NCBI GenBank assembly: GCA_964016875.1 | Contig: OZ024736.1 | Location: 3,975,001-4,039,000 of the forward strand | Source of the DNA: Fallopia convolvulus | Lineage: Eukaryota > Streptophyta > Magnoliopsida > Caryophyllales > Polygonaceae | Length of the DNA: 64,000 nucleotides | Direction of reading: 5' to 3' | Shown: positions 22,156 to 33,421 of the stretch, in pieces | Position numbering within the stretch: the stretch's first letter is position 1 | Layout: each line of letters starts with the position of its first letter | Made by a program: the position numbers and the translations under genes | Notes under the pieces: generated by a model | The model's database searches: none | What the model was told of the DNA's origin: nothing | Seen by the model: the letters and a program-made list of their open reading frames with translations, nothing else

Positions 22156-23345
22156 GTTCCTTCTTCCCTAGAGCTTCCAAAAGAAATTGTGAGTTTCCTC
22201 TTCCCTTCTGTTTATGATTTTTTTTGTTCTTATTTGATGAGGACATCAAATTGTAAGTATGGGGTGGGTTAGTCGAGATTCATGATTTCTTGAGTTGTAC
22301 ATATTTGAGTCTTTGTTTGAGTCTTTGTTGGATATTTGGTATGTTTGAAAAAGTTGTGAAAAATCCATCAAATAGAATTTTTTTTAAAAAAATTTCTAAA
22401 AATATTTGCTCTTTTGTTTGTTTTGTTTTAGGATTTGATAGATGTCCCTACTTAAGCGTCCTATGATGAAAACTAATGACTTTGCTTTAATGTAATTCCA
22501 TGACATGTTTTGGATGGTTTAGCCCAAGTCTATGTGATGTTGCTTTTAGATATGATTCATGATTTACAATTTTAGTTGAGCATGTGTGCTACAACCTAGC
22601 ATTGTGTGAACCATGTGAGATTATCTTTGGCCTAAGGGATGATTTTCTTTGCATATCTTTTTTTTTGTTGTGAGTTTACTCTCTTGTGTTATTATCTCTT
22701 TGTCATTGAGGTGCGTATCAATTTCCTGAAGCCATCATGAGACCTGATCATGCATGCTAGTATTGAATTTGAATTTGTTGACTTTTAGCTTGCATAAATG
22801 ATCCATATCCTACCCTACGCTGTCCTTGTTTGCTAGCCTTGTTTAGCCTTATAGATTCCTTTGTTTGGAGCTCCACAAGATACTAGACCTTGCTGATTAT
22901 AGCTTGACCGAAGCGTGAATTGAATTTAGTTGAGTGGCTTGGAAAGGTGTTGTGGGACAACATTTGGGTGGGGGTATAAATGTGGTTCATATGATTTTGG
23001 TAGTGCATCTCCTATGGAGAAGTTAAGGGGATTTTGGGTATGAAATTTCACAAGTGTGGTGAAAAGAAAAAGAAGAGCAAAAGTAAAGAGGCTAGGATCG
23101 AACCAAGGGGGTTTGAACCGAACCAATATGAGCAAAAAGTGTTTAAAAGCTCTTAAAAAGAAAGAGAAAGAAAATGTGCAAAACAAAATCCTAGTTTTGA
23201 GATGTAATTATGGGATTTGTGGGTTGAAAATAATTTTTGGGTTGATGTGCTTGTGTACTGTTGATAGTTGTTTGGTTATGAGTGAGATGTGTGAGTTGTT
23301 TTTGGGTGAGTGTGAATTCTAGGAGTTCGATTCCCGGATTAGCAC
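22156..23345 (+). other. 3' untranslated region of element A
   Basis: Non-coding. Begins after the ORF1 stop with GATGAGGACATCAAATTG and a TAAGTATGGGGT motif at 22,254. The same ordered blocks (for example CATTGAGGTGCGTATC near 22,705 and CATCTCCTATGGAG near 23,007) recur after ORF1 in B2, D and C. A GAACC-rich module lies at 23,095-23,130. Truncated by the next LTR at 23,346. Confidence 0.7.
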
Positions 23346-24772
23346 TGATGTCTGTTTATTTGTATAGTTTCGTAGCTTTGATTTGTTTGCTTTTGAGTCG
23401 TTTTCCCTTCTTTCTTCTCTTGTTTCCTAGTAGATTAGCTTAGTTTTCGAGTTTCTTTGAAGTTTGGAAGCTACGCTAGCTTTGCTTGTTGTTTTGTAGG
23501 TTGTGGAGCAAGATTTGGACCAATTGATGAAGTTTCTCAAGAGTGCAAAGCATGGAGCAACCTTGGAGCATGCCTAGGACCATGAAGAGGACAAGAAGAC
23601 CCTTAGAAGAGCCTTGGAGAAGCCACAAACGAACTTAAATGAGGCTACGACCGAAGCATTGCAAAGGAGTTGAGGCGGCGAGGTCCGACCGAACCAAAGG
23701 TGGTTCGGACCAAGCGGGCCCGGTTCGATCGCGTGGCCGACTCTTCCCATTGGAGGGCAATCTTGTACTTCTACATTGGGGCAACGTTTAAAAGGTTGTT
23801 ATGGAGAGAGAAACAAGGGGAGAGCCAGATTATTCTTAAGGAAGTGAGTGGTTAGTGAGAGAGAGAGAGATTAGAGAGATATTTTGGGTTTATTTCTTCT
23901 CCTCTTTGTCTTGGAGAAGAAGATAACTTGAGATTGGAGATTTAGAGCCAAAATTGGAGTTTTGTTTGTGGATTTGGCTTGAGAATTTGTAAGTGAATCC
24001 TTTCCCTTGTAAATCTAGCTTGGATTTTGGTTTTCATGATGGATTTCTACTTGATTGTGATGATTTGCTTGTTTGGATTGATTATGAGTGAGTATATCCC
24101 TTTGGATCTAGGGGATGGGGTGAGATCCCCCTCCCTACATGCTTGTTGGCTACAATTTATGATTTGATTGCTAGATCCATGTCTATTTTGCTCTAGATTT
24201 GATCCCTTGATGAGAATTGAGGAGAGATCCTTGTAATTGGCGAAGTACCGAAAGGGAAAAAGCAATTACAAGTATCAATTGGCGGATTTGAAGCGAAAGT
24301 GGATGATCCATGGCCATTAGAGTGAGTAGAGAGCCTTAGGTGAGCGAGAGTGAACCGATCTAGGCTAGATTGATTGCGAGAGCCATCGATCCTTGGTATC
24401 TATGCATGATTTGATTGAAATTGTGTGTCACTTGCATGTTTGTGGATGGATCAACCCCCTACCCTTAGATTCAAGCCTTTAATCTAGTGAGAAAACCCAA
24501 AACCGACCCCTCGTTCGAGCCTCATAGGCTCGGTTCGAGCCACCTGCTTGTCAGTCCCTTCGACCGAGCGCAGTCCAGTTCGGACCGAACCTGAGGAGGT
24601 TTGGTCGAGCCCCCTGTTTTTGTGTTGTTGCTTTGTTTTCGTTTTGTTTTTGTGTGAATCGATCATGGTCAATGCTTATCAATAGTTCGCTGTGTTCGAC
24701 CTCGACCCTATGTGACAACGGGGTCGTGTTACAAATTTATTTTTGACCCTAAGGCTCACTCGAGCCCCATCA
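23346..24772 (+). repeat. 5' LTR of element B
   Basis: TGATGTCTG...CCCATCA, 1,427 bp, followed at 24,778 by a perfect primer site. It contains an acceptor-like TTGTTTTGTAG at about 23,500, a TATA-type TTTAAAAGG near 23,790, a donor-like TTGTAAGT at 23,989, and GGTTCG modules at 23,680-23,740 and 24,500-24,610. The five bases before it, AGCAC, may be one half of a target duplication; the other half is not found in the window. Confidence 0.9.
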
Positions 24773-24777
24773 AAGAT

Positions 24778-24794
24778 TGGCGCCGTTGCCGGGG
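24778..24794 (+). other. Primer-binding site of element B (tRNA-Asp)
   Basis: TGGCGCCGTTGCCGGGG, five bases after the LTR end. It is complementary to the 3' end of plant tRNA-Asp and is the standard Athila-type site. Confidence 0.92.
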
Positions 24795-24924
24795 AACTAT
24801 TCGCATAGGCGTTCATTTTTGATCGACTTGTTTTTTGTGTTTTTGGTAGTTTGTTTTGGGTGAGGGAATAGCCCAAGCCCCTTGTGTCGTTTGATCTTGT
24901 TTTCTTTGTCTCTTTTGTAGGTGT

Positions 24925-26993
24925 ATGCGATCTCGTTCCTCGAAGGGAACCTTTGAGATCATCTTTGAAAGTGAACCGGAGTTATTGTTGAGAAGTCTTA
25001 GAAAGAATGGATGCTCAAGAACTTGCTAGGCAAATGGAGGATTTGAGGGCCGAATTTGAAAGGGTCCAACTCAAGAGGGATAATCAAGTTGCCGTGGCAA
25101 GGCGTGAAAGAGAGGAAAGGGCGAGGCTAGAGGAACAAATCAATGCTATACCTCGGAATGCTAAACAATATATGCATCCCGAGTTTAGAGTTCCCGAGCC
25201 CGCTATCATCCTTCCCGAAGTTGCTAGAGGGTTTGAGATCAAAACCCACTTCATCTCACTTATCAAGAAAGAGAAATTTGAGGGTCGAGCTTTGGAATGC
25301 CCGATAGAGCACATCAAGTGGTTCGTTGATCTTTGTGATACCATTGCTATTGATGGTGAATCTCTAGAGTATGTTCTTCTCAAGGCGTTCAAGTGGTCCT
25401 TGGCGGGCAAGGCGTTGCATTGGTTAGAGAGCCTACCTTCACGATCCATCACTTTGTGGAAGGAGCTCCATGACTTATTCATGATGAAATTCTTTCCCCC
25501 GGCCAAGACGACGGAGCTTAGAAAGAGGATAACGTCTTACCATCAACTTCCGGGTGAAAGCTTGAGCGAGACTTGGGAACGTTTCAAGGACTTGTTGAGA
25601 CAATGTCCTACACATGGGCAACAACCCTTTGTCTTGCAAGAAATTTTCTTCCAAGGGATAAACTCGTCCACAAAGGAACGTCTCAATCTTCATACCGATT
25701 GTGGCTTCATCGAGATGACTCCCGAGGATGCATGGGCATTGCTAGATAAGCTTTCGGATTATGACTCTATGTATGGAGTCCAACCGGTGAGGGCTCAAGA
25801 GAAGAGGTTGTATGAGCCAAAGGGAGAAGATGTTGACAAAGATGTGAAGCTTCAATTCCTTCTTGATGAGAACAACAAATTGAAGAAGCAAGTGAATTAC
25901 TACAAGTCTTCGGCGCAAGCATGTGGAGAATGCGGTTCCTATGCTCATGGGACTAACTCTTGCCCGAATGTTCAACAAGTGAGGATGGCCGAGTCCACAG
26001 AAGAGGCCAACTACATGAGAGGATCTTATGGTGGAAGAGGAGGTTATCAAGGTGGTGGTAGCAACCAAAGGTGGAACAACAACAACAACCTCACTCCATG
26101 GTAACTACAACAACAACCCACCTCAAGAACCGAGAGTTCCTCCTTATAGACCACATGGTTTTAAAGATCCACCTCCGTGGGTTCAAATGATTCAAGATGG
26201 CTTCAATGGGATGAACAAGAAGTTTTATGAGTTTGGTACTTGGAGGAAACAAGTTGACACACAACTTGTTCAACTTGCAACTCATATCCCTAGAGCACAA
26301 GGAAGACTCCCGGGCCACCCCGAGGAGAACCCGAGAGGTAATGCCGGTAATGGGGAAGTTAGAGCCGTGACATTGAGAAGTGGGAGAGAATTGCCCCAAC
26401 CAAGAGAGTCGGAAGAAACATTACAGCAGAGCCGACCGAACCTGAGCAAGTTCGGACCGACCCATGGTCCGTTCGTTCGGGATGCTCTGGATGAGTCAGA
26501 GGAGGAGACCGAACCACATTCAGCTCAGACCGACCCCCCTCCTAGTTCGGTCGAAGCTCCTGGATTTGAGAAGGAAGTGACTCATGAGAAGGTTGTTTCC
26601 AAGCCTTCTTCCACTCGTGCTACTACTCTTCCCTACCCGCTTAAGAAGTCGAAAGAAGCCACCGAGAGCAAGTTCAAGAGGTTTGTCAAGCTTCTACAAA
26701 GTCTCAACATCTCAATTCCTTTCACCGAAGCACTTAGTGAGATGCCCGCTTATTCGAAGTTTCTCAAGGAGATATTGAGCAAGAAGAGGTCCATTTTGGA
26801 CATGCAAGATGAAGTTAAGTCCTTAGAGTTACCGGAGAAGTTAGGAGATCCGGGAAGATTTGCTATCACCATTGGGATTGGATCCCACAACTTCAAAGCT
26901 CTTTGTGATTTAGGGGCTAGTGTGAGCCTCATGCCATTGTCAATATGGGAGAAGACCAAGTTGAGTCCCATAGAGCCCGCCGACATTAACTTG
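24925..26993 (+). pseudogene. gag-protease of element B, two frameshifts, 3' truncated
   Basis: The start ATG at 24,925 follows TCTTTTGTAG|GTGT and matches the starts in A and C. A shift before 25,007 and another in an AAC-rich stretch near 26,090 are the only breaks seen. The frame 25,007-26,104 has an N-terminal charged coiled-coil-like segment (Glu/Arg-rich, residues 1-45), the retrotransposon gag core (YVLLKAFKWSLAGKALHW, LRQCPTHGQQPFVLQ), a Lys/Asn coiled stretch, and the zinc knuckle CGECGSYAHGTNSC. The frame 26,028-26,996 holds a Pro-rich hinge containing translated GGTTCG modules and then the protease with LCDLGASVSLM (catalytic Asp kept). It ends artificially where an LTR begins. Confidence 0.92.
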
Positions 26994-28412
26994 TGATATC
27001 CGCTCTTTTGTATAGTTTTGTAGGTTTGTTTTGAGTGTCCTTGGGTCTTTTTCCTTTCATTTCTTCCTTTGTTTCTTATGGTTTAGTTTAGTTTACGAAT
27101 TTCTTAGAAGTTCGGAAGCTACTCTAGTTCTTTTGTGTTTTTGTAGGGTTTTGGAGCATGATGGAGAGCATTCAAGAGGATTCTCATGAGCATTCAAAGT
27201 GAAGAACAACCAAGGAGCGAGCAAGGAACCAAGGAAGTGCAAGAAGACTCTTAGAAGAGTGGAGAAGAAGGCTGGAACGAGCTGAGAACGAGCAAAAATC
27301 AGGCTGGGACCGAAGCCATGTGAAGAAGTTGAGGCGGCAGAGCCGACCGAACCCAGAGGTGGTTCGGACCGAACCGGGCCGGTTCGGTCTATGACCGACT
27401 TTCTGCATTCAAGGGCAATCTTGTACATCTACTCCTTAAGAATGTTTATGAGGTTGTTATAGAGACAGAATTCGAAGAGGAGGCAGCTGGGAAGTAGAGG
27501 GATAGAGTAGGGATTAGAGAGAGAGAGAGATTAGAGAGAATTTGGGTTGATTTTATAGCTTGGAGAAGAAGATACTCCTCAAGTGAAGATCTAGAGCTTA
27601 ATTTGGATTTCTCCTAGTGGATTTAGCTTGGAATTTTGTAAGTAAATCATTCTCTATCTTAATCTAGCTTTGATTTTGCATATGATGATGGGATTTGGTG
27701 TGATTTGCTTTGTTTGGATGATTTGTGTGATGATTTATGAGTAGATCCCCTTGGATCTAGGGGATGGGGTGAGATCCCCCTCCCTACATGCTTGCTATGC
27801 ACATTCCATGAGTTAATTGCTAGATCTATGTCTATTTTGCTCTAGATTTGATCCCTTGACGATAGTTGAGGAGTGATCATTTTAAATACCGAAGTACCGA
27901 TAGAGAAAAGGTGGTTACAAGGATCAATTGGCGGATTTGAAGCGATAGTGGACAATCCTTGGGCATTAGAGTGAGTAGAGAGCCTTAGGTGAGCGATAGT
28001 GACCCGATCTAGGCTAGGTTGATTGCGATAGCCGTCGATCCTTGGATTTCTATGCATGATTTGATTGGAATTGTGTGTGGTTTGCATGCTAGGGAGTAGA
28101 TCAAGCCCCTACCCTTAGATCCTATCCTTTATCCTTGAGAAAACCCCAAAATCGAACTCTCATTCGAACCACATAGGTTCGGAACGAGCAACCTGCTGTG
28201 TGTCAGTCCCAACCGAACCATTTCAGTTTGGACCGAACCCTAACAGGTTCGGTCGGAGCTCCTGCCTCGTTTGTTTTGCTTTGTTTTTGTGTGTTTCAAT
28301 CATTGTCAAAGCCTATCAATAGTTCCTAGTGCTCGACCTCGACCCTATGCTACAACGAGGTCGTGTTATAAATGTATTTTTGAGACCCTAGGCCCTCTTT
28401 GGTGACCTATCA
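26994..28412 (+). repeat. 5' LTR of element B2
   Basis: TGATATCCGC...ACCTATCA, 1,419 bp. TATA-type box near 27,450, donor-like TTGTAAGT at 27,638, GGTTCGG modules at 27,345-27,395 and 28,150-28,260. Four repeats of the word CGATAG in U5 (27,860-28,040). Very similar to the LTR at 30,828. Confidence 0.92.
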
Positions 28413-28417
28413 AAAAT

Positions 28418-28434
28418 TGGCGCCGTTGCCGGGG
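28418..28434 (+). other. Primer-binding site of element B2 (tRNA-Asp)
   Basis: TGGCGCCGTTGCCGGGG, identical to that of B. Confidence 0.92.
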
Positions 28435-28773
28435 AACTATTTGCATAGGCGGACTCAACCAAGGTCGGACTATCCTGAGTTCGGTCGCTCGCTCTGGAAA
28501 GATTTTCGTGTGGTGCTTTCTTGTGGTTTTAGTGGGTTTATTGGGTCCTAATCTTCATGATATGATGTATTCTTGATAGTAAAACCTTTCATTCATGTTC
28601 CATACTTAGCTTGATTGACTTCATGTTGATAGCATGTGTAGAAGCTAAGTATGGGGTGCTTATGTGACTCTTGATGATTGCTTATGTGACTTGTGATGAT
28701 TGTGTGTGTGTTGTTTGGTTTGTTGTTGGAAGATTAGAGATTACCTTGCTTGTTTTTGTGTGTCTTAGGTACA

Positions 28774-29197
28774 ATGACAACAAGAGCATCTTCTTCTAGG
28801 GCCACCAAGAAAGCAAGGAAGAGTTCAAAATCAAGGTCAATTGATGATGTGAGGCTTGCATTTCCGGATGAGAATGAGAAGTATTTGAGGTTCAAAGGAT
28901 TGGAGCATAGAACGACATGAGCCAAGTAGTTATGCTCCTCCACCTCCTCCTCCTCCATCAAGTGAGATCGACATGAGCTATCTCTCCAATCAAGTTTACA
29001 ACATGCACATTGATCAAGTGTACTTCAACGAGCAAATGTCAAGTAGAATGGGTGTCGTGCATGAGAGAGTGACGGCAATTGAAAGGTCTCAACAAGAATA
29101 TCACGAGCATATTGATGAAAGGTTCGCTAATCTTGAAGCGATGATGACTCCCGAGCCATGGGCACCAAGGTGGCGCCCACCTCCATCCTATGATTGA
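28774..29197 (+). pseudogene. ORF1 remnant of element B2 (N- and C-termini joined)
   Basis: Starts MTTRASSSRATKKARK after an acceptor-like GTGTGTCTTAG|GTACA. After ~45 codons the central part of ORF1 is deleted (junction near 28,917). The rest, 28,921-29,197, is the C-terminal part: a PPPPPPP run, YLSNQVYNMHIDQVYF, a helical segment and the end PRWRPPPSYD. The same C-terminal order is found in A, C and D, so it is a real domain of the family's protein. Confidence 0.8.
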
Positions 29198-30827
29198 GCT
29201 CCATCCATCTTGTCTCCTTTGGATGATTTTGTGAGTATTCTTAACTCTTCTCTTATAATTTTGTTGTTTTCATTTGATGGGGACATCAAAGTTTAAGTAT
29301 GGGGTAGGGTGTAGTTGCTCATGATTTCATCTTAGTCTTAGTTTGAGTCTTTGTTTTTGATTTGATGATTTGTTGGTTGTGTTAAGTTGAAGAAAATCCA
29401 AAAAAAAAATTGAGAAAAAGTTTGCAAAAAGATTTTGAGTCTTTTGTTTGTTTTTGTTTTGGATTTGAAGAAACCCCCATCTTAAGTGTCCAATGATGAA
29501 AATTAATAGCTTGATTTCATATAATTCCATGGCATCCTTTGGATAGTTTAGCTAAGTCTCATGATGTTGCTTTTATATATGATCCATGATTTGCAATCTA
29601 TATTGAGCATGTGTGCTAAGAGTTGGATTATTGGCTACCTAGCATGAGTACTTAGTGAGATATGATTTTTGGCCTTTAGGGATGATTTCTTTGCATATCC
29701 CTCTCTTGTTTGTGAGTATACTCTCTTGTGTCATAATCTCTTTGTCATTGAGGTGCATATTTATTTCTTGAAGCCGCTATGAGACATGATCATGCATGCT
29801 AATATTGAGATTGAACTTGTATTGTTTTTAGCCACATAAATGTTCCTTATCCTACCCTACGCTAATCCTTGATTTGTAGCCCCGTTTAGCCTTATAGACC
29901 TCTTTATTTGGAGCTCCACAAAATGCATGACCTAGCCAATGATAGCTTGACCATAAGCGGGATTCGAACTTAGTTGAGTGGCTAGTGAAGGTTGTTGTGG
30001 GACAATAAAGAGTGGGGGTATAAATTAGGAAACACATTTGTTGGTAGTACATCTCCTAAGGAGAAAGTTTTGGAATTGGGAAGTGATTGCATAGTGTTGA
30101 AGAAGAAAAAAAAATGGGCAAGAACGAACCAATAAGTGTTCGAACCGAACCCATGTGGGTCGGTCGGACCTCCTGGGCAAAAATGAAAAAAAAAATGCTC
30201 ATAAAAGAGAAAGAAGTGCAATCAAAGTCCTAAGTGTTGAGATGTTAAGGAAGGAAATGTGGGTTAAAAGTGGGTTTGAGCTTGTGTATTGTTGATATGT
30301 TTGGTTGAGTAGTGAGATGTGGAGTATTTGGATGATGTGTGTGAGTTTTAGGTTGTTCGAGTCCCATTGTGAGGACCACATAGCCAAATAATTCCTTCCC
30401 TTATGAATTACCAAGCCCCGTTACAACCCGGTCGAATGGAATTCTCTATGAGAATCTTCATTGAGCCCAAGTTCATCTTGTATTGGTTTTGCTATGACAT
30501 CTCTAGGTAGAGAGATTGGTAATATAATGTTCAATGATGAAAGTAGATTTTGTGCAAGGTATGAGTGGAGAGATGCATTTCTTGATTGCATTAGCCATAA
30601 ACACATTTGAGAGTTGTGATTTGATTTCATTTCCCTAAAGTGAGGCTAGGTGGTAGTGATCTTGACTTGAAGCATGCATACACATGTGATGACGTTTGAT
30701 TGTCTTTCTTTGGATTCATATTGTGCTTGAAAATGTGTTTTGACTTAGAGCTTTACTTGAAGATCATGTTAAGGTTTTGAATTCAAGTTATTGCTTGAGG
30801 ACAAGCAAGCTTAAGTATGGGGTGTTT
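29198..30827 (+). other. 3' untranslated region of element B2
   Basis: The most complete non-coding 3' region together with that of C. TAAGTATGGGGT occurs at about 29,295 after the ORF1 stop and again at 30,812 against the LTR. A GAACC/GGTCGG module is at 30,125-30,170. No protein-coding frame with family support is seen. Confidence 0.75.
30811..30827 (+). other. Polypurine-type tract of element B2
   Basis: TTAAGTATGGGGTGTTT directly before the 3' LTR. The core AAGTATGGGG is the expected plus-strand priming tract. The same word occurs at internal sites in every copy. Confidence 0.7.
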
Positions 30828-32239
30828 TGATATCCGCTCTTTTGTATAGGTTTGTAGGTTTGTTTTGTGTGTCCTTGAGTCTTTTTCCTTTCATTTCTTC
30901 CTTTGTTTCTTGTGGTTTAGTTTAGTTTTCGAGTTTCTTAGAAGTTCGGAAGCTACTCTAGTTCTTTTGTGTTTTTGTAGGGTTTTGGAGCATGTTGGAG
31001 AGAATTCAAGAGCATTTTAATGATCATTCAAAGTGAAGAACAACCAAGGAGCAAGCAAGGAACCAAGGAGGTGCAAGAAGATTCTTAAAAGAGTGGAGAA
31101 GAAGGCTGGAACGAGCTGAGAACGAGCAAAAATCAGGCTGGGACCGAAGCCATGTGAAGAAGTTGAGGCGGCAGAGCCGACCGAACCTGGAGAGGTTCGG
31201 ACCGAACCGGGCCGGTTCGAACTCTGACCGACTTTCTCCATTCAAGGGCAATCTTGTACATCTACTCCTTAGGAACGTTTATAAGGTTGTTTTAGAGAGA
31301 GAATTCGGAGGAGGCAGATTAGGATTAGATCATTTAGTGGGAGAGAGAGATTAGAGAGAAATTAAGGTTATTTTGTAGCTTGGAGAAGAAGATACTCCTC
31401 AAGTGAAGATCTAGAGCTTAGTTTGGATTCCTCTTAGTGGATTTAGCTTTGAATTTTGTAAGTGAATCATTCTCTACCTTAATCTAGCTTTGATTTCGCC
31501 TTTGATGATAAGATTTTGTGTGATTTGCTTTGTTTGGATGATTTGTGTGATGATTTGTGAGTAGATCCCCTTGGATCTAGGGGATGGGGTGAGATCCCCC
31601 TCCCTACATGCTTGCTATGCACATTCCATGAATTAATTGCTAGATCCATGTCTATTTTGCTCTAGATTTTATCCCTTGATGAGAATTGAGGAGTGATCCT
31701 TGTAAATACCGAATTACAGACGGAGAAAAGGTGGTTACAAGGATCAATTGGCGGATTTGAAGCGAAAGTGGACAATCTATGGCCATTAGAGTAAGTAGAG
31801 AGCCTTAGGGAAGCGAAAGTGGACCGATCTAGGCTAGATTGATTGCGACGGTTGTCGATCCTTGGATTTCTATGCATGATTTGATTGGAATTGTGTGCGG
31901 TTTGCATGCTAGGGAGTAGATCAAGCCCCTACCCTTAGATCCTATCCTTTATCCTTGAGAAAACCCCAAAACCGAGCCCTCGTTCGAACCACATAGGTTT
32001 GGAACGAGCTACCTGCTGTGTGTCAGCCCCAACCGAACCACCCTTTGTTCGGACCGATCCTTGACAAGTTCGGTCGGAGGTCATGCCTCGTTTGCTTTGT
32101 TCTGTTTTTGTGTGTTTCAATCATTGTCAATGCCTATCAATAGTTCCTAGTGCTCGACCTCGACCCTATGCTACAACGGGGTCGTGTTATAAATGTATTT
32201 TTGAGACCCTAGGCCCTCCTCGGAGTTTGGTCCCTATCA
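30828..32239 (+). repeat. 3' LTR of element B2
   Basis: TGATATCCGC...CCCTATCA, 1,412 bp; partner of 26,994-28,412. Donor-like TTGTAAGT at 31,458. U5 words here read GCGAAAG, where the partner LTR has GCGATAG. Confidence 0.9.
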
Positions 32240-33421
32240 GGAGGCTCAAATCTGGGTTCAGTTTTGGGGTTTCCTAGCTTGATTAAGGTTGAATCTAGGG
32301 GTAGGGGCTAAAATCCATCCACACACATGCATACACACACACATCCAATCATATCATGCCAAAATCTCAAGGATCAAGAGGCTTTCGCTTCGATCTAGCC
32401 TAGAACGGTTCATTATCTCTCACCAAAGGCCATCTATTCACTCCTAGCACCATGGATTTTCCAATATCACTTCAAATCCTTCGAATCAAGCCTCGTAATC
32501 GACTTTTCTCTATCGGTACTTCGCCAATTACGAGGTTTGTTCCTCAACTATCTCAAAGGAATGGAGATCAAGAGCAAATAGACATTCAAAATTGGCAATC
32601 AACTCATGGATGTGGTCGGCACACATGGAGGGAGAGGGATTCTCACCCCATCCCCTAGATCCAATTGGATCTACTCACAATCCATGGGAAAATCCAACAA
32701 AATCTCAAAATCAAGCAATCCAACATCATCAAAGCAAAATTCAAGTACGGAATTGAAGGAGAAATGATGAACTTACAAAGTCTAAGCCAAATCCACTATC
32801 AAACCTCCAAATACACCTTGTCTTCTTCTCCAAGCCAAAGGATGGAGGAAAAATTCTCAAAATCCACTCTAATCTCTCTCTCTCTCTCTCCACTCCACTC
32901 TCTAACCCCCTAAAAATCTCAGAATCTAATCTGGCCTCTCCCTATTTCTCTCTCCATAACAACCTTTTAAACGTTCCCAAAAAGTAGAAGTACAAAAACA
33001 CCCTTGGGAGGAGAGTCGGCGTTGCGTTCGAGCCGGCGGTGGCTCGGTCCGAGCCTACATAGGTTCGGTCGGCCTCTAACGCCACAACTCCTTTGTACCG
33101 GTTCGAGCTCGAGACAGATTAGGCTCTAGTGTGGCTCGGTCTTCACTTGATCTTCACTCCTTAGGCCTCTTCTTGACTTCCTCTTGGTCCCTTCATGGTT
33201 CCTTGGTTGTCCCATCAATGCTAGCTCACGAGAAACGGTCCACGAGTCCACCATCTCGACTCTAAAGACCTACAAAACAAAACAAATTTTGCGTAGCTTG
33301 CGAACTTCCATGAAAGATGAAAACTTAGCAGAAGAACTAGAAACACAAAAGAAAACAAGAGAAAAGGACACAAACTAACACTAAAAAAAGGCTACAAAAC
33401 TACACAAAAATATGGACATCA
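32240..33421 (-). repeat. Antisense Athila-like LTR, inner end missing
   Basis: Reverse complement of the family LTR, ending TATGGACATCA at 33,421. About 150-200 bp of the LTR's 3' end is missing at the 32,240 junction. Contains the inverted GGTTCG module near 33,030-33,085 and pyrimidine-rich runs at 32,875-32,960. Confidence 0.85.

Larger units (their letters stand above)
14792..23345 (+). mobile_element. Athila-like Ty3/gypsy element A (gag-protease plus ORF1, no pol)
   Basis: Order: LTR (14,792-16,145), primer site (16,150-16,166), gag-protease pseudogene (16,287-19,317), conserved spacer motif (about 19,331-19,374), ORF1 leader, ORF1 pseudogene (20,657-22,155), 3' untranslated region. 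No reverse transcriptase, RNase H or integrase motif is found between the protease and ORF1. The 3' region stops at 23,345, where the LTR of element B begins. In element C the same sequence continues for about 450 bp more before its own LTR, so A appears to be interrupted by B and its last part is not next to it. Confidence 0.85.
23346..26993 (+). mobile_element. Athila-like element B, 5' part
   Basis: LTR, primer site, leader and most of gag-protease, cut at 26,993 in the middle of the protease domain by the LTR of B2. It appears inserted in the 3' untranslated region of A. Its gag is the least damaged in the window apart from C. Element E (46,094 onward), which begins exactly where the missing end of gag-protease would lead, could be its continuation. 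Confidence 0.8.
26994..32239 (+). mobile_element. Athila-like element B2, lacking gag and pol
   Basis: Two similar LTRs (1,419 and 1,412 bp) enclose only 2.4 kb: a primer site (28,418), a piece of ORF1 leader, an ORF1 remnant and the 3' untranslated region ending GCTTAAGTATGGGGTGTTT before the LTR. All of gag-protease is missing; the deletion joins the primer-site leader to the ORF1 leader near 28,450. The five bases at the left edge (ACTTG) and at the right edge (GGAGG) differ, so the insertion boundaries have been rearranged. Confidence 0.85.

Noticed and set aside
14792..24772. Treating 14,792-16,145 and 23,346-24,772 as the LTR pair of one element
   Set aside because: The two differ greatly, and the 3' region before 23,346 lacks the last ~450 bp and the polypurine tract seen in B2 and C. 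The second is better explained as the 5' LTR of element B.
16149..28434. tRNA gene hits at the primer-binding sites
   Set aside because: Only 17-18 bases match the tRNA 3' end; no cloverleaf can be formed, so these are primer sites and not tRNA genes.
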